Positions 35,907 to 48,766 of a stretch of DNA of 64,000 bases are shown here, piece by piece; position 1 is the stretch's first letter, and the number at the start of each line of letters is the position of its first letter. This DNA comes from Spironucleus salmonicida (lineage: Eukaryota > Fornicata > Diplomonadida > Hexamitidae): contig CM035318.1 of the NCBI GenBank assembly GCA_000497125.2, positions 1,360,001-1,424,000 of the forward strand, in the 5' to 3' direction. Under the pieces are notes generated by a model. The model saw nothing but the letters and a program-made list of their open reading frames with translations. It ran no database searches and had not been told where the DNA came from. The translations under genes and the position numbers were made by a program.

Positions 35907-36560
35907 ATGAGGATCTTCTTGTCTTCAAACTATCCTGTTTCTGAGCATGCACTTACTGCAATTTGCCGAGGGCTTGTAATTTAACCCACCAAATACAGTA
36001 TATTTTCTCCGTTTAGGGTTTTCTTAGATTTTGATACGGTAGAAGATGCTCTAAACGCAGTTGACGGCCTTAATAATTATTTTCACTGCTAAAAAGATGC
36101 AAAATTCGATATAAAGGCTCTTCCAGCTCTACCTACGTCAATTGTTATTCTTTAAACTATCCAAATTTTGAATTGCTAACTGACGTCCCTGGAAGCTCAT
36201 TACATGTTCTGTCACCTTAGAGGTTTTGCGGCAGTTTATGTAATCAAGAATGTTGGGTATATTCTTTTTAATTCATCTTTAGCAGCTGAGAAGGCTTTAG
36301 ATTCCATCAAGCTATATTTGTTCAACACGTATGAAATAGCCTGCTACCTTGAACAAGATGTCAGACGGCATTAGATAAAGGTTTTTACAAGTATAGAGGC
36401 TGCTAAAAGATTGCTTAGTTAGTTTAGTGTAGTATTTTAGTCAACCAGTTTTATTATAATCATATTATATCATATGATATATACTATATATTTTCATTTT
36501 CTTTTCCACTTTAATCATGTTTAGTAAAGACCTATTCAACATTTTCCATTCTATTTCTGA
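35907..36560 (+). pseudogene. RRM-like gene truncated by the duplication edge
   Basis: The first 174 codons match the intact gene at 16001-16891. After 36429 the frame runs into unrelated DNA, adds about 43 aberrant residues and stops at TGA 36558-36560, inside the RPA1 coding region in another frame. The C-terminal third, including the last RRM-like unit, is lost. The chimeric frame passes through the RPA1 promoter, so any transcript would interfere with RPA1. Most likely a non-functional by-product of the duplication. Confidence 0.8.
36503..36513 (+). promoter_or_regulatory. TTTCCACTTTA element at the RPA1 start
   Basis: Ends 3 nt before the ATG, 74 nt after the repeat edge. Identical to the TGS1 element. 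It survived the insertion of the right arm. Confidence 0.55.
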
Positions 36561-39500
36561 AACAAATTTCTCTCTGTATACTCCAGAATAAGCAAAAGAA
36601 ATGTCGGTAGCTTAAATTAGTATTTAAGATAGTAAAGACAAGGATGGTAATTTTATATTAAATGGAATCTATGATCCTCGTTTAGGTGTTAGTCGTGAAA
36701 CATGTAAAATCTGCAATAAGCGGTATTTAGATTGTTAAGGACATCTTGGACATATTGAATTATAATAAATAGTCTATAATCCATTAACATATGGTTTTGC
36801 TGTTAAAATTTTCAAAACATAATGTTAGTCCTGTCATAAACTTCGAATAACAGACAAAAATTTGCTCATTTTTACTACGAAATTTGCTTGTATACGAGCT
36901 GGATTGATAAGTATAGCTCAAGATGCATAAGAGATGAGTGAAGACCAGCTTAATAAAGCTATTACTATGGCTGAAGATGTATTGTTACAGAATCCTATAT
37001 ATTAACAAACATAAATGCTAGAGTAACTCTACTAATAAACTATTAAGGAGTTATTTTCATCAAAAGGGAAATGTCCACACTGTAAAAACATTAGTGCTAA
37101 ACTCATAGAGTAAAAATGTGTAAAAATATTCAGGGTAGACTTAGAAGAAGCAGCAATAGACTTAAATACTGATGGAAAAGAGAAGGATACGTCATATACA
37201 TTTATCCTTCCGGGTTAAGTATTAGAGGAAATAGAGTTTTGTTTCCAAAATCACAATAAATTAATGACCTTTATTTTTGGTTAAGAGTTCATTCCGAGTT
37301 CATTGTTTCTTAAAAATCTTCTCGTATTACCCAATAAACTACGCTAGATTTAATTTTTGAATGGTAGAGAAGCAGCAAACTAAATTTCTTCAAACTTAGC
37401 TAAAATAGTCCAAGCAAACAATGGAATCGGGGTAGGTAATGATAAAAATTAGCTTTTCTATTAAGTAGTCTAATTATAGTTATTAGTGAATAGCTATATT
37501 GATTCTAGCTATTCAGAAACAAATCAACTTTAAGGTATTAAATAAAGATTAGAAAAGAAAACTGGATTATTCCGTTAAAATATATAAGGTAAAAGAGTTA
37601 ATTTTGCAGCTAGGTCTGTTATTTCACCTGATATTAACTTGAGCACTACAGAAATTGGTATTCCTGATTATTTTGCTAAGACTTTAACATTTCCAGAACC
37701 AGTTAATTAATATAACTTAGAATATTTGTAATCATTAGTGAAAAATGGAAAAAATTATCCAGGTGCAAATATGATTGAGTTTTCCTATGGTAAGAGAATA
37801 GACCTTACCAATTTATCTAATGAATAGCTTGAAGCCTAGTCAAAATTGTTAGCTTAATTTGAACCATAAACAACTGTTTTTGTTCACAGACATGTTATGC
37901 CAGGAGATCCTATGATATTTAATAGATAACCATCATTACATCGTCTTTCTATGTTAGTACATAGAGCACGTATTTTACCAGGTCATTCAAAAACTATTCG
38001 TTTCCATTATGCAAATTGTAATGGGTATAATGCCGATTTTGATGGAGATGAAATGAATGTTCATATGCCATAATCTTACTTATAAGTTGCTGATGCCTTG
38101 TAAATAGCTTTAAATGATGAACATTATATTAGTTCGACTGGTGGAAATCCATAAAGAGGTCTTATTTAGGATTCTGTTGTAGGTGGTATTCTTTTAACTA
38201 AATTAGATAGTTTTTATGATAGTAATAAATTTCAGTAATTATGCTGGGTAGGGTGTAGTCACATTTCTAGAGAATAGAGCTCAATAACCTTGAAAAATAA
38301 AATTGAATTATTGCAAGGTAAAAATAAAGTCACTAATGCCAATCCATTTTCAGCAATGACTGACACTAAGTTTATTGGTACATATGATGGAGAGAAAGTA
38401 TTAAGATCAAATGGAGATAACTTTGGTTATCTTGCTGACGATTTTAACCTATTATATTGCAGTTAAGAAAAGGTATCAAAAGATAACTATTGCTAGAAGA
38501 TACTTGTATTAGATAATTAGGCAGAAATAATATTACCTTAACCTGCGATAATGTTCCCTGGTCCTATATATACGGGTAAGTAGGTAGTGTCTGTTCTACT
38601 AAGTCTTCTTTGTAAAGATTAATTTATTAACATTAAAAGTGGAAATACGTTACCTGCTTCTACTTGGGGTATTCATGGTAAAGTGGAATGTTAAACCTAA
38701 GTAATAAATAATGAATTAGTTACTGGACTTATAGATAAAAAACATATTGCAGCTGCAGCAAATGGTTTAACACATAGTATTTAAGAAATTTTTGGAGGGC
38801 TATCTGCAGGTATGTTTTTAACAGCGTATGGGAGACTAACTGCATTTATCCTTTAACAAAGAGGGTTTACTTGTAGTTTAGAAGACATGATATTAACACA
38901 CACAGCTGACTAAAATAGAACAAATATTTATAATAGTATGACACAAATAGGGTTAAATTCTAGTAAATAATTCTTAAATTCAGATACAAATGATATTGTA
39001 GCTCTTAAAGCAGGTTTATAATATGAGTTACAGAAGGATAATAAAGCTGGTGCAAGATATGATAGCGTAATGTAAGGTTCAGCAATGGATATCACCAGTT
39101 AATTAGCGAGTGCTTGTCATCCATCTAAACTTACGACTACTTTGCCTAGAAACTCTCTTGCTTTTATGATACTTACAGGTGCAAAAGGTTCTTCTGTAAA
39201 TTTATAAATGATTACTTCTTGCTTAGGTCAATAATCATTAGAAGGACGTAGAGTGCCAATGACTGTAACAGGTAGAACAATTCCATGTTATAGACCATTT
39301 GATAATATTGACTTCTTACCAGGTGGTTATGTATATGATCGATTTTTAACTGGAATACGACCATAGAGTTTCTTTTTCCATCATTAAGCTGGAAGAGAGG
39401 GATTAATTGATACTGCAGTTAAAACCGCAACATCAGGTTATTTTTAACGATGTATTGTAAAATCAGTAGAAGGTTTAACTGTTAGATATGATGGCTCAGT

Positions 39501-41385
39501 TAGAGATGCTGATGGCTCAATAGTTTAAAAATTATACGGTGGAGATGGATTAGACCCTACTAAGGTCTCAATGTTAGAAAATTTTGATTTTTAATAGCGT
39601 AATAGTTAAGTTTATTAATAAACCTAATAAATTTAATCGGATAGTCAATGGAATTCAAGTTCTGTTTCTAATTTGCAAAAAATAAAATAACTTGTAGACC
39701 AGGTAACTTTGGAATAGCTTTTATCATCTCCACTGAAATTTGAAAAATAATTGTCAAAGTTGTAAAAGTATTATTGTAAGATATTTGGATAAGAACTAGA
39801 AGGAGAAATATTACTTCTTAAGATATAGTAGATTTTGTAGTAACTGGATACAAAACCTTTGAATGATATTCTATCTCCATATTCTAATTTTGGTGTTACT
39901 TCTGTTGGATTTAAGAATAAATTAGAAGGTTACATTGATAGTAATCCATCGTAATTAATTTCTACTAAACATACATAACTTACTAATAACTTTGAAGTTT
40001 CAAATAAAGAGGCAGAAAAGGTAGCATATACGAAATATGCCAGAGCTCTGATGGCCCCAGGTGAAGCTGTTGGTGTATTAGCTGGTTAATCTATCGGAGA
40101 ACCATCTACACAGCTGACTCTTAATACATTTCATTTAGCTGGTCATGGAGCTGCGAATGTTACTTTAGGAATTCCTAGGTTAAGAGAGATTGTCATGGCG
40201 GCTGCAAAAACTCCCAAAACTCCTCTTATTACTTTATAATGTAAGGATAAAACCGCAGCGGAATATATAAAAACAAAATTTAATACTCTATATCTATCTG
40301 ATATTGTTACTCATATTTCAACTAGTGAAAAAGTGAGAGATCAGTCTAGATAATATGAAGTCATTCTTTCTATAGATAAAGAGTCTGTTTAGAATACTTA
40401 TTATACAACTATGGAATAATTCAATGAATCTATAAAAACTGTTTTCTTATAGTAATTAGTAAAGTCCGTCAATAAAATTATTGAATAGTAACGTTAGAAT
40501 GAGATTAAATAAGGGGAAATATAGGTTATTAAAAAAGTTAAAGTTGTGGAAGACGGTGTTGCATCAGATTAAGATGGAGACGATAAATCAGAGAAATCAG
40601 CTAAAGATGAATCCTCTGAATCTGAAGTATCTTAAGAAGAATCATCAAGTAATGAAAAATTGATTGAAGTTTTTGATGAGATTACAAATAATAAGTAACA
40701 CATCACTAACTAATAAGATTTTATCCTTAATGGCTCATAACTTACAAAATTTAGTAAAAAGAATGTGACATTGAATAAGTTAAGTATTGTTGATAATAAA
40801 GTTACTGTATCATTTAGTGTTGGTTTGTCTAGATAATTACTTATTCTTTCGCTAATAGAAGAACTAATTTACAATGTTATCATCAAAAAGATTCCAGGTA
40901 TTAACACTTGTTTTATACGTTTAAATAATAATTAATACTTTGTTGATATCGAAGGGAATAATATTTCTATAATAAACGAGCTTTCAAATTAGTTACATTA
41001 TTTTGACTAAATGAAATGTAATGATATTTATAAAATTCTTAACACATTTGGTGTAGAAGCAGCTAGAGAAGCAATAATAAATGAGGTCCATTCTGTATTT
41101 GATGTTTATCATATTTCTGTTGATAAACGTCATTTGTCTATTGTAGCAGATTTTATGACTTAAGACGGCTAATATCGTTCATTTAATAGAGGTGGAATGT
41201 AATAATTACCACATATTTTGTTAAAAGCAAGTTTTGAAGTCACAGGCGGAGTTATGGCATAAGCATCTATATTTTCTAAAACAGATAACATGAATACAGC
41301 TTCTGCAGCTATTACAGTTGGCTAGGAAATTCCATGTGGAACTGGAGCATTTTAACTATTATAAATATTTGAGGAAACTCAGTGA
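36517..41385 (+). CDS. RPA1: RNA polymerase I largest subunit
   Basis: A 1,622-aa catalytic subunit that makes rRNA in the nucleolus.

The N-terminal zinc region has [20 protein letters not shown] and VYNPLTYGF, then CQSCHKL. The active site [12 protein letters not shown] (residues 505-516) holds the three Mg-binding Asp. The bridge-helix/trigger-loop region has [17 protein letters not shown] and [22 protein letters not shown]. The C-terminal block [17 protein letters not shown], then [14 protein letters not shown], and the ending with GTGAF are Pol I rather than Pol II: there is no heptad CTD, and an acidic insert (about residues 1335-1370, [13 protein letters not shown]) sits where Pol I has one. 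TAA encodes Gln in AGQSIGEP and HMPQ. The stop is 2 nt from the convergent gene. Confidence 0.93.
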
Positions 41386-41387
41386 TC

Positions 41388-41939
41388 TCATTAACTACCT
41401 TTATATTTTTGAAGTTTTTATAAGTAAGTAAATTTAGTTTAGGTAGGCATAAATTAATCAGGCTTAAATCTAAAGTGCATATAATCAAAAGTTTATCGAA
41501 AATATTGAGTACTATTATAAGATTGCTATGAAAATGGTTTTTAGTTTGTTTTTAACATGATAGAATGATGGAGTTTTATACTTTCTGTAGATTACTGGTA
41601 TACACAATCCTTAGGTTCATTTTTTTGAACCAATGTATATTGCTATCTTTTAATTTCCTAATACACAACATCTTCTGACTAATAATATTTTTACATCTTG
41701 CTTTAGTTTTCCTCTTTCATTAAATCTCTAAGATACAAATCCATGGGGTCTGTAATTTTGACACCATAATTTTGTGGTGTAAGTTTTGTCTTAATTAATT
41801 TCAATGGAGACGACTAAATTGGAGCAATTTTATGGAATATCACTTGCTAATATCTTTGCGTATATTATAAACTTTCCTTTTCATGCTGATGAAAAATATT
41901 ATTACGATATGAGTTTAAATCATTTTCAATTCCATTCAT
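41388..41939 (-). CDS. Uncharacterised protein, 183 aa
   Basis: I do not recognise this protein. It is hydrophilic, with a likely ordered N-terminal half (ITDPMDLYLRDLMKEE near residues 73-88) and a Tyr/Gln/Lys-rich C-terminal half. No cysteine motif or membrane segment. An opposite-strand ORF at 41804-42079 overlaps it, but this frame has better amino-acid composition and abuts RPA1 in the same 2-nt convergent way seen elsewhere. It lies 116 bp downstream of VPS16 in tandem. Confidence 0.6.
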
Positions 41940-42055
41940 TTATTTTAAATAATTATATTAACTAAATTATATAAATATAAGTATTGAATAAATTATTAAG
42001 GAAAATAGGGACTAGAATTGAAATAAATGGATTAAAATATAATATTGGAAATTAA

Positions 42056-44788
42056 TCATTTAATTGCTTCTTTTGCTGAATTTTAAACATCTTAAGTTAA
42101 GGATTTCCATGACCAATGAACTAAGATCATTTCAAAAGATGATAGATTTTCTAAAGATTTTTAGACCAACTTTGAGTTTTATTTCATCAAGCAATACATC
42201 AATAGATCTCTTTTTTCTATATATTAAGTATACTCAGCTAACTAAAAATCAATATATGCCTAGTTCAGTAAAATGTTTGATAAAATAAGTTTTTATTATT
42301 TACTTGATAATTTTTATATTAAACTATCAAAAACTTTTGTATCTTGAGGACTACACTTGGAAAGTAATCCCACTGCTAAATGATTATTAAGAAATTCATC
42401 ATCTATATTATATTTTCCTAACTTATGATATAAAGTTTTTATTTCTGAATATAATTATAAATTAGCTACATCACAAGAATTTTTTTAAGAGCATTATAAA
42501 GATATTTCCTAACCTATTTTTTACATAATTTAACTAATATTATCTGCTTTGATTGAAATAAACTTATTTATCAATTTATTTTTTGATAGAATTTACAAAC
42601 ATTATTACATGGTATCAAGGATATTTTTAGAATCAGTTGTGCATAAAGAAGCTAACATATCTAAACCCAATAAGTATTCTTTATCAGATATAAATTTTGT
42701 AGCTAGCTATTTATATAATTTATTTTCAAATTATTAATCTTAGTCATTAATATCTTCCGCAATTTAGTCTAATATTTGAGATTAGTCTAAGAAGTTATTT
42801 CCGAATAAAGCCAGTTAAGGTAAACAGTTTATATAAAACATATTATTGTGAATCTAATATTAAATTAAATTCTTCATATACAATGGGAAATCATCATTTA
42901 ACGATTCTGGAGTAAACAACTATATGAATAGCTGTTTTTAATCTAACATAACATCCTTTAATGCTTTTAGTAAACTATCTATTACCATATCTTCATTAAA
43001 ATATTAGTAAGCTTTTCGAATAGCCTTATCATATTAACGTAATTCATGATATAATCTGACTTAGTCGATTAAACTAGGCTCTTTTTCTATAAGAAAACCT
43101 ACCAACCCACTTCTTTGACTTTCTTTAGTTAAAAGTTCTGCACAATTTCGAAATACTCCATTACTGTCATACCCTTCCAAATCTTTTTCAATTTCTTTAA
43201 ATAAATCTTTATCTGTTTTACCTGCATTAGATGTGTCTAATGCTTTCAAATATGCCTTATATATTAACATTTTTTTAATAATATCATTTTAAAGATTAAA
43301 TAATTATGCTATTTTTAGTGCAAGTTCGCCATACCCACTACTTATTAATTGGAAGCACAAAGAATCAATATCATCCATTTTAAACTCCGTTAAAAACCCT
43401 TAAATATTTCCAATAGAGATTTTAGTTCTTAAAATTTTCTTACTTTAGTCAAATTAACGTGTAACATCCAACTACTCTTGTGGTTCCAAAAATAATTTAC
43501 AGAACGATGACGTTTTTAAACATTAAACAGATTAATTCAATTCAAATGATTATGAACTAAGATTAATTAGTTGTAATAAAGCAATTTTTAAATCAGAAAT
43601 TCCAAGTATTAATTACTCGCTTCTATCTACTGTAGCCTTATCTAATTTAGTACAACTATGCTGCTAATAGGCCATTAATAAAGAATTGATATCTTAATTT
43701 TAAAGAATCTTAATATCTTCAGTCAATATTATATTAGGGCTTATACCTGATATCATAAGTACTGAATTTTAAAAAGATTATAAGAATAATGCTTATTTAT
43801 TTGAAATTTAGATTTCCTGAGAATTTTATGAAGGAATTATTGCTAAAACTTATGATGAAATTTAATTTGAATAAATTGGTAAAATATCAAGAAATTCAAA
43901 TGGAAAAGGATCAATTTGCGATACTTCATGTGTGAAAACTTAGACTTATATTTAAGTAAAATCAATTAAAACAATGATTTCCAGGGATGCCATCAAGAAT
44001 AGCATATCATTATTATGCAAAATTGATTTAAAAAATTAAGAATTTGATTGTGATATATTAGAATTTAATGATGCTAATGTATAGCTAACATTTTTGTTTT
44101 AATCTCTGCAATACAACACTGATACTTTTGATATTTCATTTGAATTAAAATTTACAATAATATGACTACCAAATTATGAACATTAATTAGGGATAAATTA
44201 AATATGGTTAATTTAATTTTATAATAATATTTGTGGTTTAAATGATTTGACTTTTAATTTACCATTAACAAAAATTTAAAATAAGTCATCTATATAACTA
44301 ATACTATTATCGTTAAACACTGCACATATTCCATTTTTTCTAATAGAAAAAGCTGTAATGTATTATTAATGATTAGGATCGTGAATAAGGCAATTTCTGT
44401 GAATAAGTATACCAGTTTATGTATATAGCTTAAATTCGCCATCCTTGTATAGAACTAATATTTGACCAGAGAAATTAATACTCTAGACACAAACAATATT
44501 TTATGGATGTGATAGTATAAATTATGATTGTAAATTACCTGCATGGTTGAAAACATAAAGTGTCTTACGAATGGTATCAAAGCCTGGAAACCTAAAATCA
44601 GAAGAATTATGCATATCTTTATGTTTATAAAATAATGCAACCCCTAGATTACTTGAAGTTATAAAGAAATTTTCTGCATTAATTTCAATACTATTAAATA
44701 TACTGATATAGTCGGCACTGCAACTGGGATAAATTTCAAACTCTTTAACAAAGAAGTTTTAAGAAATTTAAACTGAGGAGTCAGTCAT
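42056..44788 (-). CDS. VPS16: VPS16-like HOPS/CORVET subunit
   Basis: A 910-aa protein matching VPS16, a core subunit of the CORVET/HOPS tethers that drive fusion at endosomes and lysosome/vacuole. The N-terminal half is a beta-propeller-like series of strands (for example FFITSSNLGVALFYK, INFSGQILVLYKDGEFKLY). The C-terminal half is alpha-solenoid, with the family-like ISSGYGELALKIAQLF near residue 485 and a stretch of paired helices to the end (LIEKEPSLIDQVRLYHELRQ). Length is slightly above the ~840 aa of animal VPS16. Identification is by order of domains and the solenoid pattern (compare 'AYGCGRTELAIKLLEYEP' in the family), so it is moderate. HOPS tethers work with Q-SNAREs such as the one at 1075-1827. 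Confidence 0.65.
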
Positions 44789-44979
44789 TTGATTTAAATT
44801 ATTAAATCATAATAAGATATATTATTATATTGTAATTTTTAGTATTCAAGTTTATTTAATAGATATATACTACTAATTACCTTTGGTAATAATAATAATA
44901 TTTTATGCAAAATTGTATGTAATATCCATATTATATGATTTATACACTATTCAGTAATGCCATTTCACTGGTGTCACCT

Positions 44980-45351
44980 ATGGAAGTAAAATAAGTCATT
45001 AAAAAAGTATCGTGGTCAGAAGATGAGATCCTTACTTTACATTAATTATACTTATAATATGGAAATAGGTGGGCCCTTTATACTGAACATTTTTCGCGTA
45101 GAACTGAATAATCTATTAAGTCAAAATTTAATACCTTAGTTAAGTTAGCGTAGTCTTCGTTTGTTGTAGATCAACCTATATTATCCTATTTTAAGTAATT
45201 TTAAATTGCATAACATGGTGGTGAACGTGTTCACTAACAGAAGCATACAAACTAATTTGACTTAAATCAAATACAAGATAACCACTCGACCTTAAATTTA
45301 ACATGTTTAGTAGATGAGTGGGTTACTATACTTAAGGGGCTCTCATAGTGA
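44980..45351 (+). CDS. Single-repeat Myb/SANT DNA-binding protein
   Basis: A 123-aa protein with one Myb-like helix-turn-helix at residues about 10-58: VSWSEDEILTLHQLYLQYG, then NRWALYTEHFSRRTEQSIKSKF. The spaced Trp (W11, W32) and the RT(E)QSIKSKF recognition helix are characteristic. The rest is hydrophilic. Likely a sequence-specific transcription factor; single-repeat Myb proteins are common in metamonads. Upstream TTTCACTGG resembles the start-site element found at other genes. Divergent from VPS16 with 191 bp between starts. Confidence 0.75.
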
Positions 45352-46630
45352 TACTAAATATTTAACCTATTTAGAATGCAATATTAGTTTATTATTATAA
45401 TAAACTTATCTCTACATAGTATTATGAATCTACATTTATATATCAATGAGTTAAAGAACCTTCTATATTTTAGCTGATATTTAAAAATTCAAATCTTATA
45501 ATACAAAATAAATATATGTTTAATATAAAATTAGAATTGTATTATCAATTTTAAATCCATTATATGTATATCTCTCTTTTGGCTTGTATTGCATCATTAT
45601 TATTAATATAGATATGAGTATTATTTTTATTTAGATTATTATTTTTTTAATTTTTACTAAGAACAATAAACAAAAGCGAATCATCTAAAATCAAGCAAAT
45701 AATCTTATTTTAATCGTGAATTATACTTCATATTAATAATATTAAAAACATTATAATTATTATACATATAATTTATATATAATAAAAATTTCACTAATAA
45801 GATGTTGTAATTTTACTATAATTTAAATGTAAAGGATATATTAGAATATGAATTTTAGTATTAAGCGCATATTAATGGCTAAATCTTAACTTAGTAAAAA
45901 TAAAAACATATATCAAAGTAAAAAATTATCGTATTCATAGTTATAAAAACTATAAATATATTGATATAAACTTATTGCTAATGAGTATAAAGTAATAATA
46001 TATAATTAATTTTTATGCGTAATAAGTACAAAGCCACATGATTAAGTTTAAAATAATAATTTTAGTTAATTAAATGATATATCATTGACAAATTCTATTT
46101 CTGTTACAATTAATCATTAATCTTATAGTGAAATTTTATACTGGTGGTAAAATCATACTGAATATGAGCTATGTAGAGCTTAATATTAGTAAATATGTAC
46201 ATTTGTTTAAATGCATATGAAAGCATTTTTGTAAACCTAAAATATGTATAAGAATTTTCCGTACCCTATACATATTGAGTGAAATATAAAATGCTAGACT
46301 GGGCTATATTATTAAATTCACATCAAAATCATAAAATGATAATAATATAGTTATGTCTACATAATTTCTAAAATTAATAATTTTATAAGTTTAAAAATGG
46401 AAACTACTTTTACTAAGATATAAATAAAACTAAAAAGATTAAAATAGTTTAAAATTTTATTCACAGTTAAATTATTCTAAAGGTGCAATAAAAGTATTTG
46501 CACTCAAGAAACTTAACTAAGATGATATATTAATATTTACTATTTTTGGAAAACAAAATATTAAATAGTTTTACATATAAATCTTTATATTCACTATAAA
46601 TAGTATATGTATAATAAAATTATATTACGG
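45352..46630. other. Long AT-rich intergenic region, no gene seen
   Basis: 1.28 kb, the longest gene-free stretch in the window, between the Myb stop and the NAPRT stop, so it is flanked by 3' ends only. All frames are interrupted or low-complexity. No tRNA boxes, GC island or tandem repeat were found. A decayed gene or an unrecognised ncRNA cannot be excluded. Confidence 0.5.
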
Positions 46631-48370
46631 TCATTAAATAAGAGGAATTGATTTTGATTCCAATGAAATTTTTCTTTGCTGCATGCTCATATTTTCACTT
46701 AAACTGACCTTATATGGTGCAGGATTAACCGCACGCTTATGATCAGGTCTTAAGTAATACATTCTTTCGATAACTTCTTAACGTATTTCTTCAACTGTTT
46801 TATGAATTAATTTTATAAAGTTACTATTATCCGTTTTATGAGGATAAAGGAGTTTACCATCTAAAATATAATCAATAAACAACCTTTCAACCTTAGCAGG
46901 TAATATTTTAACCCTTAATAACTCATCTTAAGGATGTATACATATGATGATTTCTCCTAACTGAGGGGCTTATTCCTCAGGAGAACAAATTAAATCGTCA
47001 AATGGCTCACCGTTACTTAAAAATAAACGATATACTTCTTTAGCTCCTGCAATCGTAGCTTTCCCCTTTTCTGCTGATAATTTCATTTTAGGAATACCAG
47101 ATTTTTCGACAAGTTTAAAAACACCTCCAAGAGCAGGCTGTGACTTGCATGTGACCAAATGAGTGCCAATTCCATAAGCATTTATTTTGGCAGAATCTTT
47201 AATAAGTTGATAAAGTACTTCTTCTGTAATGTCATTACTAACAACAATTTTTGCTTAGGCTATTTCATGTTCATAATTTTTATTAGTAATTGATTTAAAT
47301 GCCTCAACCATTAAAATATCTACACTATCTAATAAATCACGAGTTTACTTACTAAAATAACAAAGATCCCCACTGTCAATTCTCAAGCCTTTTGGTTTAT
47401 AACTTAATTCAATTAAAGATAATGCTACAATTATAAAATTATGAACACCAGAGTCCAAAATATTATAGGTATCAACTAATACTGTGAAATTTTTAGGTTA
47501 TGTATACGCAAAAACTGCAAAACTAGTTAACTCAGATTCATTAGCACAATATTACATGAATATGGAATTTTTTGATTAAAATAAAAACTACCTCCAAAAT
47601 AAACATCTACTAACAAATTGTGTAAATCCTTCACCTAAGCTATGGTTTTTAACGTATATTTCAAGAGATTCAGAGAAACTCATAATAAAACTATGTGCTA
47701 CCGTACCAGATGGTAGCATCCCACATCTTCTAGCGGCCTCAATATTTGATGTAGAATTAAACCCTCCCATCATAGCATATTTTGAAGCAGATAGACCCCC
47801 ATCAATACCTTATGCTCGACGTAGACCAAACTCTAATAGATGAACAGAGTTAATGCAATTTTTTACAAATAATTTAACATCAGCTTATCTTGTTAACTAT
47901 AAATTTGAAAATTCTGGATGGGCTGCCATTCTGAATCTACAGGCGTTTGTAGTCACCAATGTAGCAAAATTAATTAACGTCAATGCAGTCGTCTCTAATA
48001 GTTATACAAATCCTAAAGGACCACTTATTACTAACAAAGGCTCATTTGCAAATACAATCTACCCTTCAACTGGAGCTTTAACTGTTAACATAGAGTAATC
48101 CAATGATATGAGATACTCGAAAAATAATGGATCAGCATTAGGAAGGGTTTATTTTAAAAAGTTAATTTCATTTTCAGTATAGTGAAAATTAACTAAAAAC
48201 TCCATAAATTATCCGATTCCTGCAAAGATAGCATATTCACCATGAAAAGGATTCTTTCTAAAAAATAACTCAAAAGTTGCTCTATCATTATGACTATTGG
48301 ATATAAAATATGAATATGCCATTGATATTTAATACTAGTCAGTTAATAATGGCGTAATTCTATGATCCAT
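46631..48370 (-). CDS. NAPRT: Nicotinate phosphoribosyltransferase
   Basis: A 579-aa enzyme making nicotinate mononucleotide from nicotinate and PRPP in NAD salvage. The N-terminus [16 protein letters not shown] and [12 protein letters not shown] match the family start. [16 protein letters not shown], then [13 protein letters not shown] (about residues 208-240), and later [20 protein letters not shown] and GIGTHLVT are the phosphoribosyl-binding landmarks. The length fits eukaryotic/bacterial NAPRT type I. The C-terminal tail is basic. Shares a 90-bp divergent promoter region with eL24. Parasitic protists often rely on salvage for NAD; that is context, not evidence. Confidence 0.92.
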
Positions 48371-48442
48371 TTATAAAAATTTAAAAAGATTTCATACTAA
48401 TATTAAATTGTCAATAAAAAGTAATTTTCAATTAAATTTTTA

Positions 48443-48453
48443 TTTCCACTCCA
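48443..48453 (+). promoter_or_regulatory. TTTCCACTCCA element at the eL24 start
   Basis: Ends 7 nt before the ATG and is identical over 12 nt (ATTTCCACTCCA) to the eS17 element. Confidence 0.65.
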
Positions 48454-48460
48454 ACGTAGA

Positions 48461-48766
48461 ATGGTACTTACTACAACCTGTAACTATTCTGGCCGCCAAA
48501 TTTTACCTGGCTATGGTAAGCGTTTTGCTAAGCTTGATAAGTCTCTTGTTATCTTTATCAACAGAAAGAGCGCTGTTCATTTTATCTCTAAATGGAACCC
48601 TCGTAGAATTAGATGGACTTCTGTTTACCGTCGTTTACACGGCAAGGAAATTAATGTATCTACTAAAAAGACTATTCAGGTCAAGGCTGTTGCGGTTTCT
48701 CGTGGATACGTTGGTATCGAATCATCTAAGCTTGATGAACTCCGTAAGAAATATCTTTCCAAGTGA
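48461..48766 (+). CDS. RPL24: 60S ribosomal protein eL24
   Basis: A 101-aa large-subunit protein. The zinc-ribbon half CNYSGRQILPGYGKRFAK is followed by SKWNPRRIRWTSVYRRLHGK, the signature of eL24. The first Cys pair of archaeal forms is reduced to one Cys, as in many eukaryotes. The C-terminal tail is short compared with the ~157 aa animal protein. Contains no TAR codons, and codons are biased to C/T-ended forms, as expected for high expression. One of two ribosomal protein genes in tandem with the same start-site element. Confidence 0.95.
   Translation: MVLTTTCNYSGRQILPGYGKRFAKLDKSLVIFINRKSAVHFISKWNPRRIRWTSVYRRLHGKEINVSTKKTIQVKAVAVSRGYVGIESSKLDELRKKYLSK

Larger units (their letters stand above)
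32205..36429 (-). repeat. Inverted repeat, right arm (acceptor copy), 4,225 bp
   Basis: Inverted near-identical copy of 16369-20593. Both edges cut genes: the dynein fragment starts abruptly at 32205 and the RRM-like gene loses its C-terminus at 36429. The edges have A/T-rich flanks and no evident target-site duplication. The arm ends 87 bp before the RPA1 ATG. Confidence 0.95.

Noticed and set aside
16369-36429. Inverted repeat as a fold-back chimera from amplification or as a telomeric palindrome.
   Set aside because: The arms are separated by 11.6 kb of unique coding DNA, the flanks on each side are different genes, and at least two base differences exist between arms. A simple fold-back would have mirrored flanks and no spacer. 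No telomere repeats were seen.
32205-36429. Right arm as an active mobile element.
   Set aside because: Carries only host genes and tRNAs; no transposase, integrase, reverse transcriptase, terminal repeats or target duplication.
41804-42079. Plus-strand ORF of 91 codons antisense to the 41388-41939 gene and to the VPS16 3' end.
   Set aside because: It overlaps two better-supported minus-strand frames and its composition is no more than AT-rich codons.
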